This document shows positions 1 through 7,147 of a DNA stretch of 18,249 nucleotides, one piece after another. The notes beneath the pieces are model-generated. The model saw nothing but the letters and a program-made list of their open reading frames with translations, was not told the origin of the DNA and searched no databases. How positions within the stretch are numbered: position 1 is the stretch's first letter; every line of letters begins with the position of its first letter. The stretch comes from Betaproteobacteria bacterium (lineage in GTDB: Bacteria; Pseudomonadota; Gammaproteobacteria; Burkholderiales; SG8-39), in the NCBI GenBank assembly GCA_009693345.1, contig SHXL01000032.1:1-18249 (forward strand), written 5' to 3'. A program made the position numbers and the translations under genes.

Positions 1-1292
1 TTCGACTGCAAGCCCCTCAATTCGTCCAGCTCGGCCGAATAGCCATCGGCGATCACGCCGCCGTCGCGCAGCATCGCCGAGGGCTCGGGTGCGATTGCGC
101 CCGCGAGAAGTTTCAGGATTTCCTGCGGGGTTTGCAGATGTTCCCGAAGTTCTTCCAGCAGGCTTGCCGAAGAAGGAACTGCGGTAGCCAATTCGGCAAG
201 CAATCCCAGGCTCTCCCTCAATCCGGAGAGATCCCGCGGGCGGGCGTTCTTCAGCGCAATGCGCGCGGTGATGCGTTCGACGTCGGCGAAGCGGCGCAAG
301 AATGTTTTGATGTTTTCGTTCTTATTCAATAGAACTTCAATGGATTCATGACGGGAAATCAAGACGGATTGGTCTCTCAACGGGTGATGCAGCCAGTGGC
401 GCAGCAGCCGGCTGCCCATGCCGGTGGCGCACTCGTCCAGCAGCGAGAACAGGGTCGGCTCGGGCTCGCCGCGCAGGGTCTCGGTGATTTCCAGATTGCG
501 CCGCGTGGCGCCGTCCATGCGCAGGTACTCGCCGGCGCGCTCGGCGCGCACCGCGCTTACATGGGCGAGCGCCTGGCCCTGCGTCTTCTTCGCGTATTCG
601 AGCAGCGCCCCGCAGGCGGCGATCGCGGGCTCCAGGTCCTCGACGCCGAACCCGGCGAGCGTCGATGCGCCCAGCTGCTCGAGCAGCTTCCTGCGCCCGG
701 ACTCGAACTCGAAGTGCCAGGCCGGCAGCCGCGTCACGGTATAGCCGGGCAGCTCCAGGCCATCGGCGGCGAGGATTTCCGCAGGGGCGATGCGTTGCAG
801 TTCGTTGTCCAGCGCCTGGGGCGCCACTTCGGCGACGCGCAGTTCTCCGCTCGCCAGGGAGAGCCATGCAAGTCCTGCTGAAGACTTGTCTTTCGAAACA
901 GCCAGCAGGACATTGTCGGCTTTCTCGTCCAGCAGCGCGGGATCGGTCAGCGTGCCCGGCGTGACGATGCGCGTGACTTCGCGGTCCACGGGCCCTTTTG
1001 CCGTCGCGACATCGCCGACCTGCTCGCAGATCGCCACCGACTCGCCCATCTTCACCAGCTTGGCGAGGTACTGCTCCACCGAATGCACCGGCACGCCCGC
1101 CATCCGGATCGGCGCGCCCGCCGACTGGCCGCGCGTGGTCAGCGTCAGATCGAGCAGCCGCGAGCCCTTCTCCGCGTCGTCGTAGAACAGCTCGTAGAAA
1201 TCCCCCATCCGGTAGAACATCAGGATGTCCGGATGCTGCGCCTTCAGGCGCAGGTACTGCTGCATCATCGGGGTATGGGCAGTGGTTTGCAT
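1..1292 (-). CDS. mutS: DNA mismatch repair protein MutS (N-terminal part, runs off the left edge)
   Basis: MutS binds base mismatches and small loops and starts methyl-directed repair with MutL. About 430 codons are visible with no stop, which is roughly half of a normal MutS; the ATPase domain lies outside the window. The protein begins MQTTAHTPMMQQYLRLKAQH. The mismatch-wedging Phe-x-Glu motif is at F32/E34 in the segment MGDFYELF. The mismatch-recognition block (APIRMAGVPVHSVEQYLAKL, VAICEQVGD, VTRIVTPGT) follows, then the connector and the start of the core/lever domain (LDECATGMGSRLLRHWLHHP). The ATG at 1292 is chosen because it gives the usual family N-terminus. The gene is divergent from the FKBP gene at 1343 across a 50-bp gap. 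No frame disruption was found in the stretches I translated. Identification is very secure from the family-specific motifs. Confidence 0.96.
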   Translation of the reverse strand, partial: MQTTAHTPMMQQYLRLKAQHPDILMFYRMGDFYELFYDDAEKGSRLLDLTLTTRGQSAGAPIRMAGVPVHSVEQYLAKLVKMGESVAICEQVGDVATAKGPVDREVTRIVTPGTLTDPALLDEKADNVLLAVSKDKSSAGLAWLSLASGELRVAEVAPQALDNELQRIAPAEILAADGLELPGYTVTRLPAWHFEFESGRRKLLEQLGASTLAGFGVEDLEPAIAACGALLEYAKKTQGQALAHVSAVRAERAGEYLRMDGATRRNLEITETLRGEPEPTLFSLLDECATGMGSRLLRHWLHHPLRDQSVLISRHESIEVLLNKNENIKTFLRRFADVERITARIALKNARPRDLSGLRESLGLLAELATAVPSSASLLEELREHLQTPQEILKLLAGAIAPEPSAMLRDGGVIADGYSAELDELRGLQS

Positions 1293-1342
1293 TATTGGAA
1301 CGGAGCAAGCATAGTTTCCCATCTTCAGGCACCGGAGGCGAC

Positions 1343-1759
1343 ATGGAACGCATATTGAAATTCTTTCTCGGCTTGATGTTCGTTCACGCCATTGCATCCG
1401 GTTCGGCGTTTGCCGCCGATGGCCTTGCCAAAACCGATACCGTCGTCGGCAAGGGCAAGGAGGCGGTTGCCGGCAAGACGGTCGAGGTGAATTACACCGG
1501 CTGGCTCCACGACGCCAAGGCCGAAAAGCAGCGCGGCAAGCAGTTCGACAGTTCGATCGGCCGCGGGCCGTTCTCGTTCCCGCTTGGTGGCGGCCGGGTG
1601 ATCAAGGGCTGGGACGAAGGCGTGGCGGGCATGAAGGTGGGCGGCAAGCGCACGCTCGTGATTCCGCCGGAGCTGGGCTACGGCGCGCGCGGCGCGGGTG
1701 GCGCCATACCGCCGAACGCGACGCTGGTGTTCGACGTCGAACTGCTGGATGTGAAGTAG
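1343..1759 (+). CDS. FKBP-type peptidyl-prolyl cis-trans isomerase, exported
   Basis: This 138-residue protein should catalyse cis-trans isomerisation of X-Pro bonds. Residues 1-24 look like a signal peptide (hydrophobic core LKFFLGLMFVHAIASG, cleavage after SAFA), so it probably acts in the periplasm. The remainder is one FKBP domain: VNYTGWL around 49-55, FDSS at 68-71, the active-site stretch GGGRVIKGWDEGVAGMKVGG at 82-101, IPPELGYG at 107-114 and AIPPNATLVFDVELL at 121-135. The classic pocket aromatics (Y51, F68, W90, Y113, F130) are present. The ATG at 1343 follows a GGAGG at 1334-1338 with 4-nt spacing. The same frame stays open upstream to 998, but that part lies opposite mutS and is not coding. 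The exact subfamily name is left open. Confidence 0.94.
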   Translation: MERILKFFLGLMFVHAIASGSAFAADGLAKTDTVVGKGKEAVAGKTVEVNYTGWLHDAKAEKQRGKQFDSSIGRGPFSFPLGGGRVIKGWDEGVAGMKVGGKRTLVIPPELGYGARGAGGAIPPNATLVFDVELLDVK

Positions 1760-1773
1760 CCGGCTGGCGCCGG

Positions 1774-2571
1774 TTACTTGAGCGCAGTGAGCAGCTGCGT
1801 GAAGACTTTGGGCGTCGCGGCGGCGATGTCGCCGCTCTCAAGCCAGCCCGTATCGCCCTTGAGATCGCCCACCATGCCACCGGCTTCCTGGATCAGCAGC
1901 GCGCCGGCGGCCATGTCCCAAGGCGAGAGCCCCAGTTCCCAGAACGCGTCCAGGCGTCCGGCCGCGACGTAGGCGAGATCGAGCGCCGCGGCGCCCGCCC
2001 GCCGCACGCCGGAAGAGTTCTTCATTACTTCTCTCAGCTGCTTGAAATACGAATCGAGCCGGGACATTTCCTTGAACGGAAATCCGGTGCCGACGAGAGC
2101 GTCCTTCAGGTTGGCGCATTTGGTAACCCGCATGCGCCGGTCGTCGAGGAACGCGCCGCGGCCCTTGGAAGCGGTGAACAGCTCGTTTTTCGCCGGGTCG
2201 TAGACCACGCCGTGCTCGATCGCGCCGCGGTGCTGCAGGGCGATGGAGACGCAGTACTGCGGGAAGCCGTGAATGAAGTTGGTGGTGCCGTCCAGCGGAT
2301 CGATGATCCAGCGGTACTCCGCCTTCGAGGTCGTGCCGCTGGAGTTCTTGCCTTCCAGGGCGCCCGATTCCTCGCCGAGGATCGCGTGGTCGGGGTAGGC
2401 CTGGCGGACGATGTCGATGATCGCGGTTTCGGCCGCCCGGTCCACCTGCGTCACGAAATCGTTCGCCTGCTTGGAGCGAATCTCGAGCTGGGTGCGGTCG
2501 AGCGCGGCGCGGTTGATGATGCTGCCGGCGCGCCGGGCCGCCTTGACCGCGATATTGAGCATCGGATGCAT
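1774..2571 (-). CDS. suhB: Inositol-1-monophosphatase family protein SuhB
   Basis: Metal-dependent phosphatase of the inositol monophosphatase family, 265 residues, the normal length. In enterobacteria SuhB also acts in rRNA transcription antitermination and ribosome assembly; whether that holds here is inferred. Visible motifs are the Mg-binding GEES (66-69), the family signature WIIDPLDGTTNF (88-99) with D91 and D94, and the distal metal motif WDMAAGALLIQEAGG starting at W218, D219. The start MHPMLNIAVKAARRAG is the usual one for proteobacterial SuhB. No good Shine-Dalgarno precedes the ATG. A TAGAAT element sits about 9 nt upstream on the minus strand, so a very short leader is possible. 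The gene is divergent from trmJ with 17 bp between start codons, and it converges on the FKBP gene. Confidence 0.95.
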   Translation of the reverse strand: MHPMLNIAVKAARRAGSIINRAALDRTQLEIRSKQANDFVTQVDRAAETAIIDIVRQAYPDHAILGEESGALEGKNSSGTTSKAEYRWIIDPLDGTTNFIHGFPQYCVSIALQHRGAIEHGVVYDPAKNELFTASKGRGAFLDDRRMRVTKCANLKDALVGTGFPFKEMSRLDSYFKQLREVMKNSSGVRRAGAAALDLAYVAAGRLDAFWELGLSPWDMAAGALLIQEAGGMVGDLKGDTGWLESGDIAAATPKVFTQLLTALK

Positions 2572-2588
2572 GGGGCGCGTATTCTATT

Positions 2589-3332
2589 ATGGTGACTCCA
2601 TCCCCGCCGCATTTGTCCCCGCACCTTTCCCGCGTCCGGATCGTGCTTTGCCGCCCCAGCCACCCGGGCAACATCGGCGCCGCCGCGCGCGCGATGAAGA
2701 CCATGGGGCTGGCCGACCTGCGCCTCGTGGATCCGGAGCACTATCCCGCGCCGGAGGACCGGTGGATGGCCACGAACGCCATCGATGTTCTTTCGAATTC
2801 GAGAACTCATGAAAACCTGAAAGACGCCATTTCCGATTGCGTGGCGGCGTTCGCGCTGTCGGCGCGGCCGCGCGAATGGTCTACCCCGGTGCTCGACGCG
2901 CGCGCTGCTGCGGCGCGCGCCGTGGAACAGGAAGGCGACGTGGCGTTCGTGTTTGGCAACGAGCAGGCGGGCCTGACCAACGAGGAAATGCTGGCCTGCC
3001 AGTACCTCGTGCACATTCCCGCCAATCCGGGATTCACCTCATTGAACCTGGCGCAGGCGGTGCAGGTCGTTTCGTACGAACTGTTCATGACGTCAAAACC
3101 TGAAACTGGAAAATTCAGGACGGGAAAGCCGGCAACCGTTCAGGACCTCGAAGGGCTCTACGGCCACCTGGAGAAGGCCGCGATCGACAGTGAATTTTTC
3201 GATCCGGCCTCGAACTCAAAGCTGCCCACCCGGCTGCGCCGTCTGTTTTCGCGGGTGCCGGACCTGGAAAGGGAAGAGGTCAACATCCTGCGCGGCTTGC
3301 TGAACGCCCTGCAAAAGCCGAAGTCAAAATAG
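2589..3332 (+). CDS. trmJ: tRNA (cytidine/uridine-2'-O-)-methyltransferase TrmJ
   Basis: SPOUT-class SAM methyltransferase that 2'-O-methylates position 32 of tRNAs in E. coli; 247 residues, typical for the family. The three conserved SPOUT motifs are present: motif 1 HPGNIGAAARAMKTMGL near residues 25-41, motif 2 FGNEQAGLTNEEM near 118-130, and motif 3 IPANPGFTSLNLAQAVQVVS near 139-158, which forms the trefoil knot and SAM pocket. The C-terminal part (LEGLYGHLEKA onward) is the dimerisation extension found in TrmJ but not in short TrmL-type enzymes. The start ATG at 2589 is followed directly by GTG, which could be an alternative start. The only upstream purine-rich element is a weak GGGG at 2573-2576. 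A cysE promoter begins right after the stop codon. Confidence 0.94.
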   Translation: MVTPSPPHLSPHLSRVRIVLCRPSHPGNIGAAARAMKTMGLADLRLVDPEHYPAPEDRWMATNAIDVLSNSRTHENLKDAISDCVAAFALSARPREWSTPVLDARAAAARAVEQEGDVAFVFGNEQAGLTNEEMLACQYLVHIPANPGFTSLNLAQAVQVVSYELFMTSKPETGKFRTGKPATVQDLEGLYGHLEKAAIDSEFFDPASNSKLPTRLRRLFSRVPDLEREEVNILRGLLNALQKPKSK

Positions 3333-3361
3333 TTGAGAGTTTTACTCGGCGACCTTAAAAT
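3333..3361 (+). promoter_or_regulatory. Sigma-70-type promoter for cysE, predicted leaderless
   Basis: A -35 box TTGAGA at 3333-3338 (5 of 6 to consensus) and a -10 box TAAAAT at 3356-3361 (5 of 6) are separated by exactly 17 bp. The predicted transcription start, 6-8 nt after the -10 box, falls at about 3367-3369, and the cysE ATG is at 3369. There is no Shine-Dalgarno between the -10 box and the ATG. Seen directly: the boxes and spacing. Inferred: use as a promoter and leaderless initiation. Confidence 0.7.
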
Positions 3362-3368
3362 AGCCTTC

Positions 3369-4091
3369 ATGTTCAGGCAGCTACGTGAAGATATCGCCAG
3401 CGTGTTCGAGCGCGACCCGGCGGCGCGCTCGACTTGGGAAGTGCTGACCTGCTATCCCGGCCTGCATGCCGTCTGGATTCATCGTTTCGCGCACTGGTAC
3501 TGGATGCACGGACTGCATTGGCTGGGCCGTCTGACCTCGCACTTCGGGCGCTGGCTTACCGGCATCGAGATCCATCCGGCGGTGATCGTGGGCCGGCGCG
3601 TGTTCATCGACCACGGCATGGGCGTGGTGATCGGCGAAACCGCGGAGATTGGCGATGATTGCACCATCTACCAGGGCGTGACGCTGGGCGGTACGTCGCT
3701 CTACCGCGGCATCAAGCGCCATCCGACCCTCGGCAAGGGCGTGGTGGTGAGCGCGGGCGCGAAAGTGCTCGGCGGCTTCACGGTCGGCGATGGCGCCAAG
3801 ATCGGTTCCAACGCGGTGGTGCTCAAGGAAGTGCCCGCCGGCGCGACCGTGGTGGGCGTGCCGGGCCGAATCATCGAAGAGAGCGCGAAAGAGAAGGAAA
3901 AGGGAAAGGCGCATTTCGCCGCCTACGGCGTGGCGCCGAACCAGGAAGACCCCTACGCCAAAACGCTCCAATCTCTGGTTGACCATGCGCGGGGACTGGA
4001 GCAGACGGTGGCCGCGCTGAGTGAAAAGGTCCGGCGTCTGGAACAGGCCGACGAGCGCTCGAAAGCTGACCAGTTTAGAGCCATCAAGTAG
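3369..4091 (+). CDS. cysE: Serine O-acetyltransferase CysE (short EpsC-type form)
   Basis: Transfers acetyl from acetyl-CoA to L-serine, giving O-acetylserine, the first step of cysteine synthesis. The 240-residue protein has an N-terminal helical part (1-62) and then a left-handed parallel beta-helix of hexapeptide repeats (about 66-168: IEIHPAVIVG, VFIDHGMGVVIGETAEIG, VVVSAGAKVLGG, KIGSNAVVL). The catalytic His of the family is H82 in IDHG. E67 in GIEIHP stands where enteric CysE has Asp, as in the shorter EpsC-type enzymes. RHPTLG (117-122) belongs to the CoA/serine site. The tail from about 200 to 240 is a charged helix, probably coiled coil. The start at 3369 fits the family N-terminus; the TTG at 3333 in the same frame falls in the promoter. 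Placement just before the isc operon links cysteine supply to the sulfur donor used by IscS. Confidence 0.95.
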   Translation: MFRQLREDIASVFERDPAARSTWEVLTCYPGLHAVWIHRFAHWYWMHGLHWLGRLTSHFGRWLTGIEIHPAVIVGRRVFIDHGMGVVIGETAEIGDDCTIYQGVTLGGTSLYRGIKRHPTLGKGVVVSAGAKVLGGFTVGDGAKIGSNAVVLKEVPAGATVVGVPGRIIEESAKEKEKGKAHFAAYGVAPNQEDPYAKTLQSLVDHARGLEQTVAALSEKVRRLEQADERSKADQFRAIK

Positions 4092-4110
4092 TTGATTGGT
4101 AATGAGTAAT

Positions 4111-4135
4111 ATACCTGATGGAATTTGTCGGGATT
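4111..4135 (+). promoter_or_regulatory. Probable upstream IscR type 1 operator
   Basis: A 25-bp stretch beginning ATACCTGAT and ending GTCGGGATT matches the E. coli IscR type 1 consensus (ATASYYGACTRWWWYAGTCRRSTAT) at 20 of 25 positions by hand count. It covers the region where a -35 box for the iscR promoter would lie. It is one of two tandem sites, centred 29 bp apart, resembling the paired sites A and B of the E. coli iscR promoter. Binding is inferred. Confidence 0.6.
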
Positions 4136-4144
4136 TGGTATACT
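4136..4144 (+). promoter_or_regulatory. iscR promoter, extended -10 element
   Basis: TGG followed by TATACT (4139-4144, 5 of 6 to TATAAT) forms a TGnTATACT extended -10. No good -35 hexamer lies 16-18 bp upstream, as expected for an extended -10 promoter. The predicted start is near 4150-4151, giving a leader of about 37 nt before the iscR ATG. The box overlaps the downstream IscR operator, so bound IscR would block RNA polymerase. Confidence 0.65.
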
Positions 4145-4164
4145 TGAGTATTCTGATCAGGTAT
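4140..4164 (+). promoter_or_regulatory. Probable IscR type 1 operator over the iscR start site
   Basis: The 25-bp imperfect palindrome starting ATACTTGAGT and ending ATCAGGTAT matches the IscR type 1 consensus at 21 of 25 positions by hand count. It overlaps the -10 box and the predicted transcription start. In E. coli, [2Fe-2S]-IscR bound to such sites represses its own operon, so more mature clusters mean less Isc machinery. The same feedback is inferred here. Confidence 0.72.
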
Positions 4165-4187
4165 GAACAAAGGCAGGTAAGCAAACG

Positions 4188-4670
4188 ATGAGACTGACGA
4201 CCAAGGGCAGATTTGCGGTGACCGCGATGGTGGACCTGTCGATGCGCCAGACGCGCGGCCCGGTGACACTCTCCGCGATCAGCGAGCGGCAGCATATTTC
4301 GCTTTCCTACCTCGAGCAGCTGTTCGGCAAGCTACGGCGCGCGAAGCTGGTGACCAGCGTGCGCGGTCCGGGCGGCGGCTATTGCCTCGCGCGCCCGACC
4401 GGCGGCATTTCCGTGGCCGAGATTATCACCGCGGTGGATGAGCCGATCGACGCCACGCAATGCGGCGGCAAGGAGAACTGCATCGATGACCGGCGCTGCG
4501 TAACCCATGACCTGTGGGCGACGCTGAACGAGAAGATGAACGACTACCTGAGTTCGGTGTCTCTCGCCAACGTGGTCTCGCACCAGCAGGGCAAGAAGGT
4601 GCAGGTGATCAAGGATTTCCGGAAACCCGAAGTCCCGGTGGAAAAAGCCCCGGAGAAGGTTGCCGCGTAA
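4188..4670 (+). CDS. iscR: Fe-S cluster-sensing transcriptional regulator IscR
   Basis: Rrf2-family regulator of 160 residues that senses Fe-S demand by binding a [2Fe-2S] cluster and controls the isc operon that it heads. The N-terminal winged helix (MRLTTKGRFAVTAMVDLSMR, then the recognition region HISLSYLEQLFGKLRRAKLV and the wing GPGGGYCLARP) is followed by the cluster loop. C92, C98, C104 and H107 occupy the same positions as the E. coli ligands. The C-terminal tail (about 140-160) is charged and variable, as usual. The ATG at 4188 is preceded by an AGG-rich stretch at 4171-4177. Two operator-like sites and an extended -10 lie directly upstream. The stop TAA shares one base with the iscS ATG (TAATG), indicating translational coupling. 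Confidence 0.97.
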   Translation: MRLTTKGRFAVTAMVDLSMRQTRGPVTLSAISERQHISLSYLEQLFGKLRRAKLVTSVRGPGGGYCLARPTGGISVAEIITAVDEPIDATQCGGKENCIDDRRCVTHDLWATLNEKMNDYLSSVSLANVVSHQQGKKVQVIKDFRKPEVPVEKAPEKVAA

Positions 4671-5890
4671 TGAAGTCCGCCTTGAATTTTCCGATCTACC
4701 TTGACTATTCCGCGACTACGCCGGTCGATCCGCGCGTGGCGCAGAAGATGATCCCGTATCTGACCGAGCATTTCGGCAATCCGGCGAGCCGCTCGCATGC
4801 CTTCGGCTGGAAAGCCGAGGAAGCGGTGGAAGAGGCGCGCGCGCAGGTGGCGGCGCTGGTGCGTTGCGACGCCAAGGACCTGGTCTGGACCTCGGGCGCG
4901 ACCGAATCGATCAATCTTGCGCTGAAAGGCGCGGCCGAGTTCTACAAGACCAAGGGCAAGCACCTGGTCACGGTCAAGACCGAGCACAAGGCGACGCTCG
5001 ATTCGATGCGCGAGCTGGAGCGGCGCGGTTTCGAGGTGACTTACCTCGATGTCGGCCCCGACGGCCTGATCGACCTGGACCAGATGGCGGCGGCGCTGCG
5101 CAAGGACACGATCCTGGTATCGGTGATGTACGTGAACAACGAGATCGGCGTGATCCAGGACATCCCGGCGATTGGCGAGTTGTGCCGCAGCAAGGGGATT
5201 CTGTTCCACGTCGATGCGGCGCAGGCCACCGGCAAGTGCGGCATCGACCTGCGTTCGCTGAAGGCCGACCTGATGTCGTTCTCGGCGCACAAGACGTACG
5301 GGCCGAAGGGCATCGGCGCGCTCTACGTGCGCCGCAAGCCGCGCGTGCGGCTCGAGGCGCAGATGCACGGCGGCGGCCACGAGCGCGGCTTCCGCTCCGG
5401 CACCCTGGCCACGCACCAGATCGTCGGCATGGGCGAGGCGTTTCGCCTGGCGCAGCTCGAAATGGCGGCGGAGTGCGAGCGCATCCGGGCGATGCGCGAC
5501 AAACTGCTTGCCGGCATGAGCCAGATGGAAGAGGTGTTCGTGAACGGCCACCTCGAACGGCGCGTGCCGCACAACCTGAACCTCAGTTTCAACTTCGTCG
5601 AGGGCGAATCGCTCATCATGGCGGTGAAGGATATCGCGGTGTCGTCGGGTTCGGCCTGCACCTCCGCCTCGCTCGAGCCCTCGTACGTGCTGCGCGCCCT
5701 CGGGCGCTCGGACGAGCTGGCGCACAGTTCCATTCGCTTCACCCTGGGCCGCTTCACGACGCAGGAGGAAATCGACTACACGGTGAACCACCTCAGGACC
5801 AAGGTCGAGAGACTGCGCGAACTCTCGCCGCTGTGGGAAATGCACAAGGACGGCATCGATCTGAGTACGGTGCAGTGGGCCGCACACTGA
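4670..5890 (+). CDS. iscS: Cysteine desulfurase IscS
   Basis: PLP enzyme that takes sulfur from L-cysteine, releases alanine and passes persulfide sulfur to IscU and to tRNA-thiolation proteins. It has 406 residues, close to the usual 404. Seen: N-terminus PIYLDYSATTPVDPRV, H106 in TEHKA stacking on PLP, NNEIG at 156-160, the Schiff-base lysine K208 in SFSAHKTYGPKG, and the mobile-loop persulfide cysteine C330 in SSGSACTSAS. The C-terminus LSPLWEMHKDGIDL is the IscU-binding tail. The start is the ATG that overlaps the iscR stop by one base. The frame remains open upstream to 4514 inside iscR, but the family N-terminus supports 4670. All catalytic residues are intact. The cysteine it consumes depends on the cysE product encoded upstream. 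Confidence 0.97.
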   Translation: MKSALNFPIYLDYSATTPVDPRVAQKMIPYLTEHFGNPASRSHAFGWKAEEAVEEARAQVAALVRCDAKDLVWTSGATESINLALKGAAEFYKTKGKHLVTVKTEHKATLDSMRELERRGFEVTYLDVGPDGLIDLDQMAAALRKDTILVSVMYVNNEIGVIQDIPAIGELCRSKGILFHVDAAQATGKCGIDLRSLKADLMSFSAHKTYGPKGIGALYVRRKPRVRLEAQMHGGGHERGFRSGTLATHQIVGMGEAFRLAQLEMAAECERIRAMRDKLLAGMSQMEEVFVNGHLERRVPHNLNLSFNFVEGESLIMAVKDIAVSSGSACTSASLEPSYVLRALGRSDELAHSSIRFTLGRFTTQEEIDYTVNHLRTKVERLRELSPLWEMHKDGIDLSTVQWAAH

Positions 5891-5911
5891 AGTAACAACA
5901 GGAGCAGGACA

Positions 5912-6292
5912 ATGGCATACAGCGAGAAGGTTCTGGACCACTACGAAAATCCGAGAAACGTCGGTTCCTTCGACAAGAGCGACGACTCGGTCGGCACCGG
6001 CATGGTCGGCGCGCCGGCCTGCGGCGACGTGATGAAGCTGCAGATCAAGGTCAACAAGGACGGCATCATCGAGGATGCGCGCTTCAAGACCTACGGCTGC
6101 GGCTCGGCGATCGCCTCGTCCTCGCTGGTCACCGAATGGGTGAAGGGCAAGAAACTGGACGAGGCCGCCGGCATCAAGAACACGCAGATCGCGGCGGAGC
6201 TGTCGCTGCCGCCGGTGAAGATCCACTGCTCGATCCTGGCTGAGGATGCGATCAAGGCCGCGGTCGAGGACTACAAGAAAAAACACCAGTAG
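5912..6292 (+). CDS. iscU: Fe-S cluster assembly scaffold IscU
   Basis: Scaffold on which [2Fe-2S] clusters are built from IscS sulfur and iron, then released with HscA/HscB. The 126 residues are nearly the standard length. The three cluster cysteines C37, C63 and C106, the Asp D39 of ACGD and H105 are all present. The LPPVK motif at 99-103, recognised by the HscA chaperone, is intact, which agrees with hscA being in the same operon. A GGAG-type ribosome site lies about 8-12 nt before the ATG, after a 21-nt gap from iscS. The start MAYSEKVLDHYENPRNVG is the canonical one. Confidence 0.97.
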   Translation: MAYSEKVLDHYENPRNVGSFDKSDDSVGTGMVGAPACGDVMKLQIKVNKDGIIEDARFKTYGCGSAIASSSLVTEWVKGKKLDEAAGIKNTQIAAELSLPPVKIHCSILAEDAIKAAVEDYKKKHQ

Positions 6293-6294
6293 CC

Positions 6295-6618
6295 ATGGCT
6301 GTCACGCTTACCGAAAAAGCTGCGACCCACGTCCAGAACTTCCTCTCCAGGCGGGGCAAGGGCGTGGCGCTGCGCCTGGGCGTGCGCACCACGGGCTGTT
6401 CCGGGATGGCGTACAAACTCGAGTATGCCGATGCGGTCAGCCCGGACGACGTGCAGTTCGAGAGCCACGGCGTGAAGGTGGTGATCGATCCGAAGAGCCT
6501 GCCCTATCTTGACGGCACCGAACTCGATTTCGCTAGGGAAGGCCTGAACGAGGGCTTCAAGTTCAACAACCCCAACGTCAAGGACGCGTGCGGCTGCGGC
6601 GAGAGCTTCAACGTCTGA
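6295..6618 (+). CDS. iscA: Fe-S cluster carrier/assembly protein IscA
   Basis: A-type carrier that receives clusters from IscU and delivers them to targets, especially [4Fe-4S] enzymes. It has 107 residues, the usual size. The three ligand cysteines are C35 in TTGCSGMAY and C99/C101 in DACGCGESF, the standard C-x63-C-x-C pattern. It begins 2 bp after the iscU stop codon, so it is probably translated by reinitiation; no separate strong ribosome site is needed. Erroneous naming as ErpA is possible from sequence alone, but its place between iscU and hscB supports IscA. Confidence 0.96.
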   Translation: MAVTLTEKAATHVQNFLSRRGKGVALRLGVRTTGCSGMAYKLEYADAVSPDDVQFESHGVKVVIDPKSLPYLDGTELDFAREGLNEGFKFNNPNVKDACGCGESFNV

Positions 6619-6622
6619 GGTT

Positions 6623-7147
6623 TTGAAGAATCACTTCGAGCTGTTTGGCATCACCCCGGCATACGCGCTGGACCTCGCGCATCTGTACAGCGCCTACCGT
6701 AACATCCAGTCGAAAATTCATCCTGACCGCTACGCGAATGCCGGCGACGCCGAGCGCCGTGCATCCATGCAGATGACGACCCAGGTGAACGAGGCCTACC
6801 GTGCGCTCAAGAGCCCGGTGCAGCGAGCGAAATACCTGCTCGCGCTGAACGGCGTGGACGTCGGCTTCGAGACGAACACGGCAATGCCGCGCGATTTCCT
6901 GGTGGAACAGATGGAGCTGCGGGAGAAACTGGAAGAGGCGAAGAACAGTGCTGATCTGGATTTTATTTCCCGCGATCTTGCCGTTGCAAGGCGTGAAATC
7001 GAAAATCAGATTCAGGAAGAAATAGACTGCAGGCATGACTTCGCCGCGGCCAGGGATCTTGTGAGAAAGCTCATGTTCCTGGAGCGCTTCGGCGAAGACA
7101 TCGACGCTGCCCACGAGCGCGTTGAAATGCAGGCGCCGGAGTCCTGA
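6623..7147 (+). CDS. hscB: Fe-S assembly co-chaperone HscB
   Basis: J-domain protein that brings IscU to HscA and stimulates its ATPase. The 174 residues consist of an N-terminal J-domain with the HPD motif at 33-35 (KIHPDRYANAG) and a C-terminal helical IscU-binding domain (VNEAYRALKSPVQRAKYLL onward through EKLEEA). The start is a TTG at 6623, chosen because the next codons give KNHFELFGI, the conserved family start, and no ATG is available nearby. A GAGG at 6617-6620 overlaps the iscA stop and lies only 2 nt from the TTG. Such close spacing plus TTG suggests low, coupled expression. The stop TGA overlaps the hscA ATG (TGATG). Confidence 0.95.
   Translation: MKNHFELFGITPAYALDLAHLYSAYRNIQSKIHPDRYANAGDAERRASMQMTTQVNEAYRALKSPVQRAKYLLALNGVDVGFETNTAMPRDFLVEQMELREKLEEAKNSADLDFISRDLAVARREIENQIQEEIDCRHDFAAARDLVRKLMFLERFGEDIDAAHERVEMQAPES

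Noticed and set aside
1293..1342. Promoter pair between mutS and the FKBP gene
   Set aside because: Promoters are expected there, but the best -10/-35 combinations I found match only 3-4 of 6 at each box, too weak to call.
346..1353. 335-codon open frame on the minus strand over mutS
   Set aside because: It is in a different frame from MutS on the same strand. MutS motifs are continuous in the frame starting at 1292, and the alternative is Arg/Gly/Ala-rich filler.
3333..3368. TTG at 3333 as the cysE start
   Set aside because: It adds 12 residues not typical of the family, has no ribosome site, and coincides with the -35 box.
4544..6286. 580-codon open frame on the minus strand
   Set aside because: It lies opposite iscS and iscU, whose catalytic residues are all intact. 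The translation is low-complexity, rich in Arg, His, Leu and Asp, as expected from the antisense of GC-rich coding DNA.
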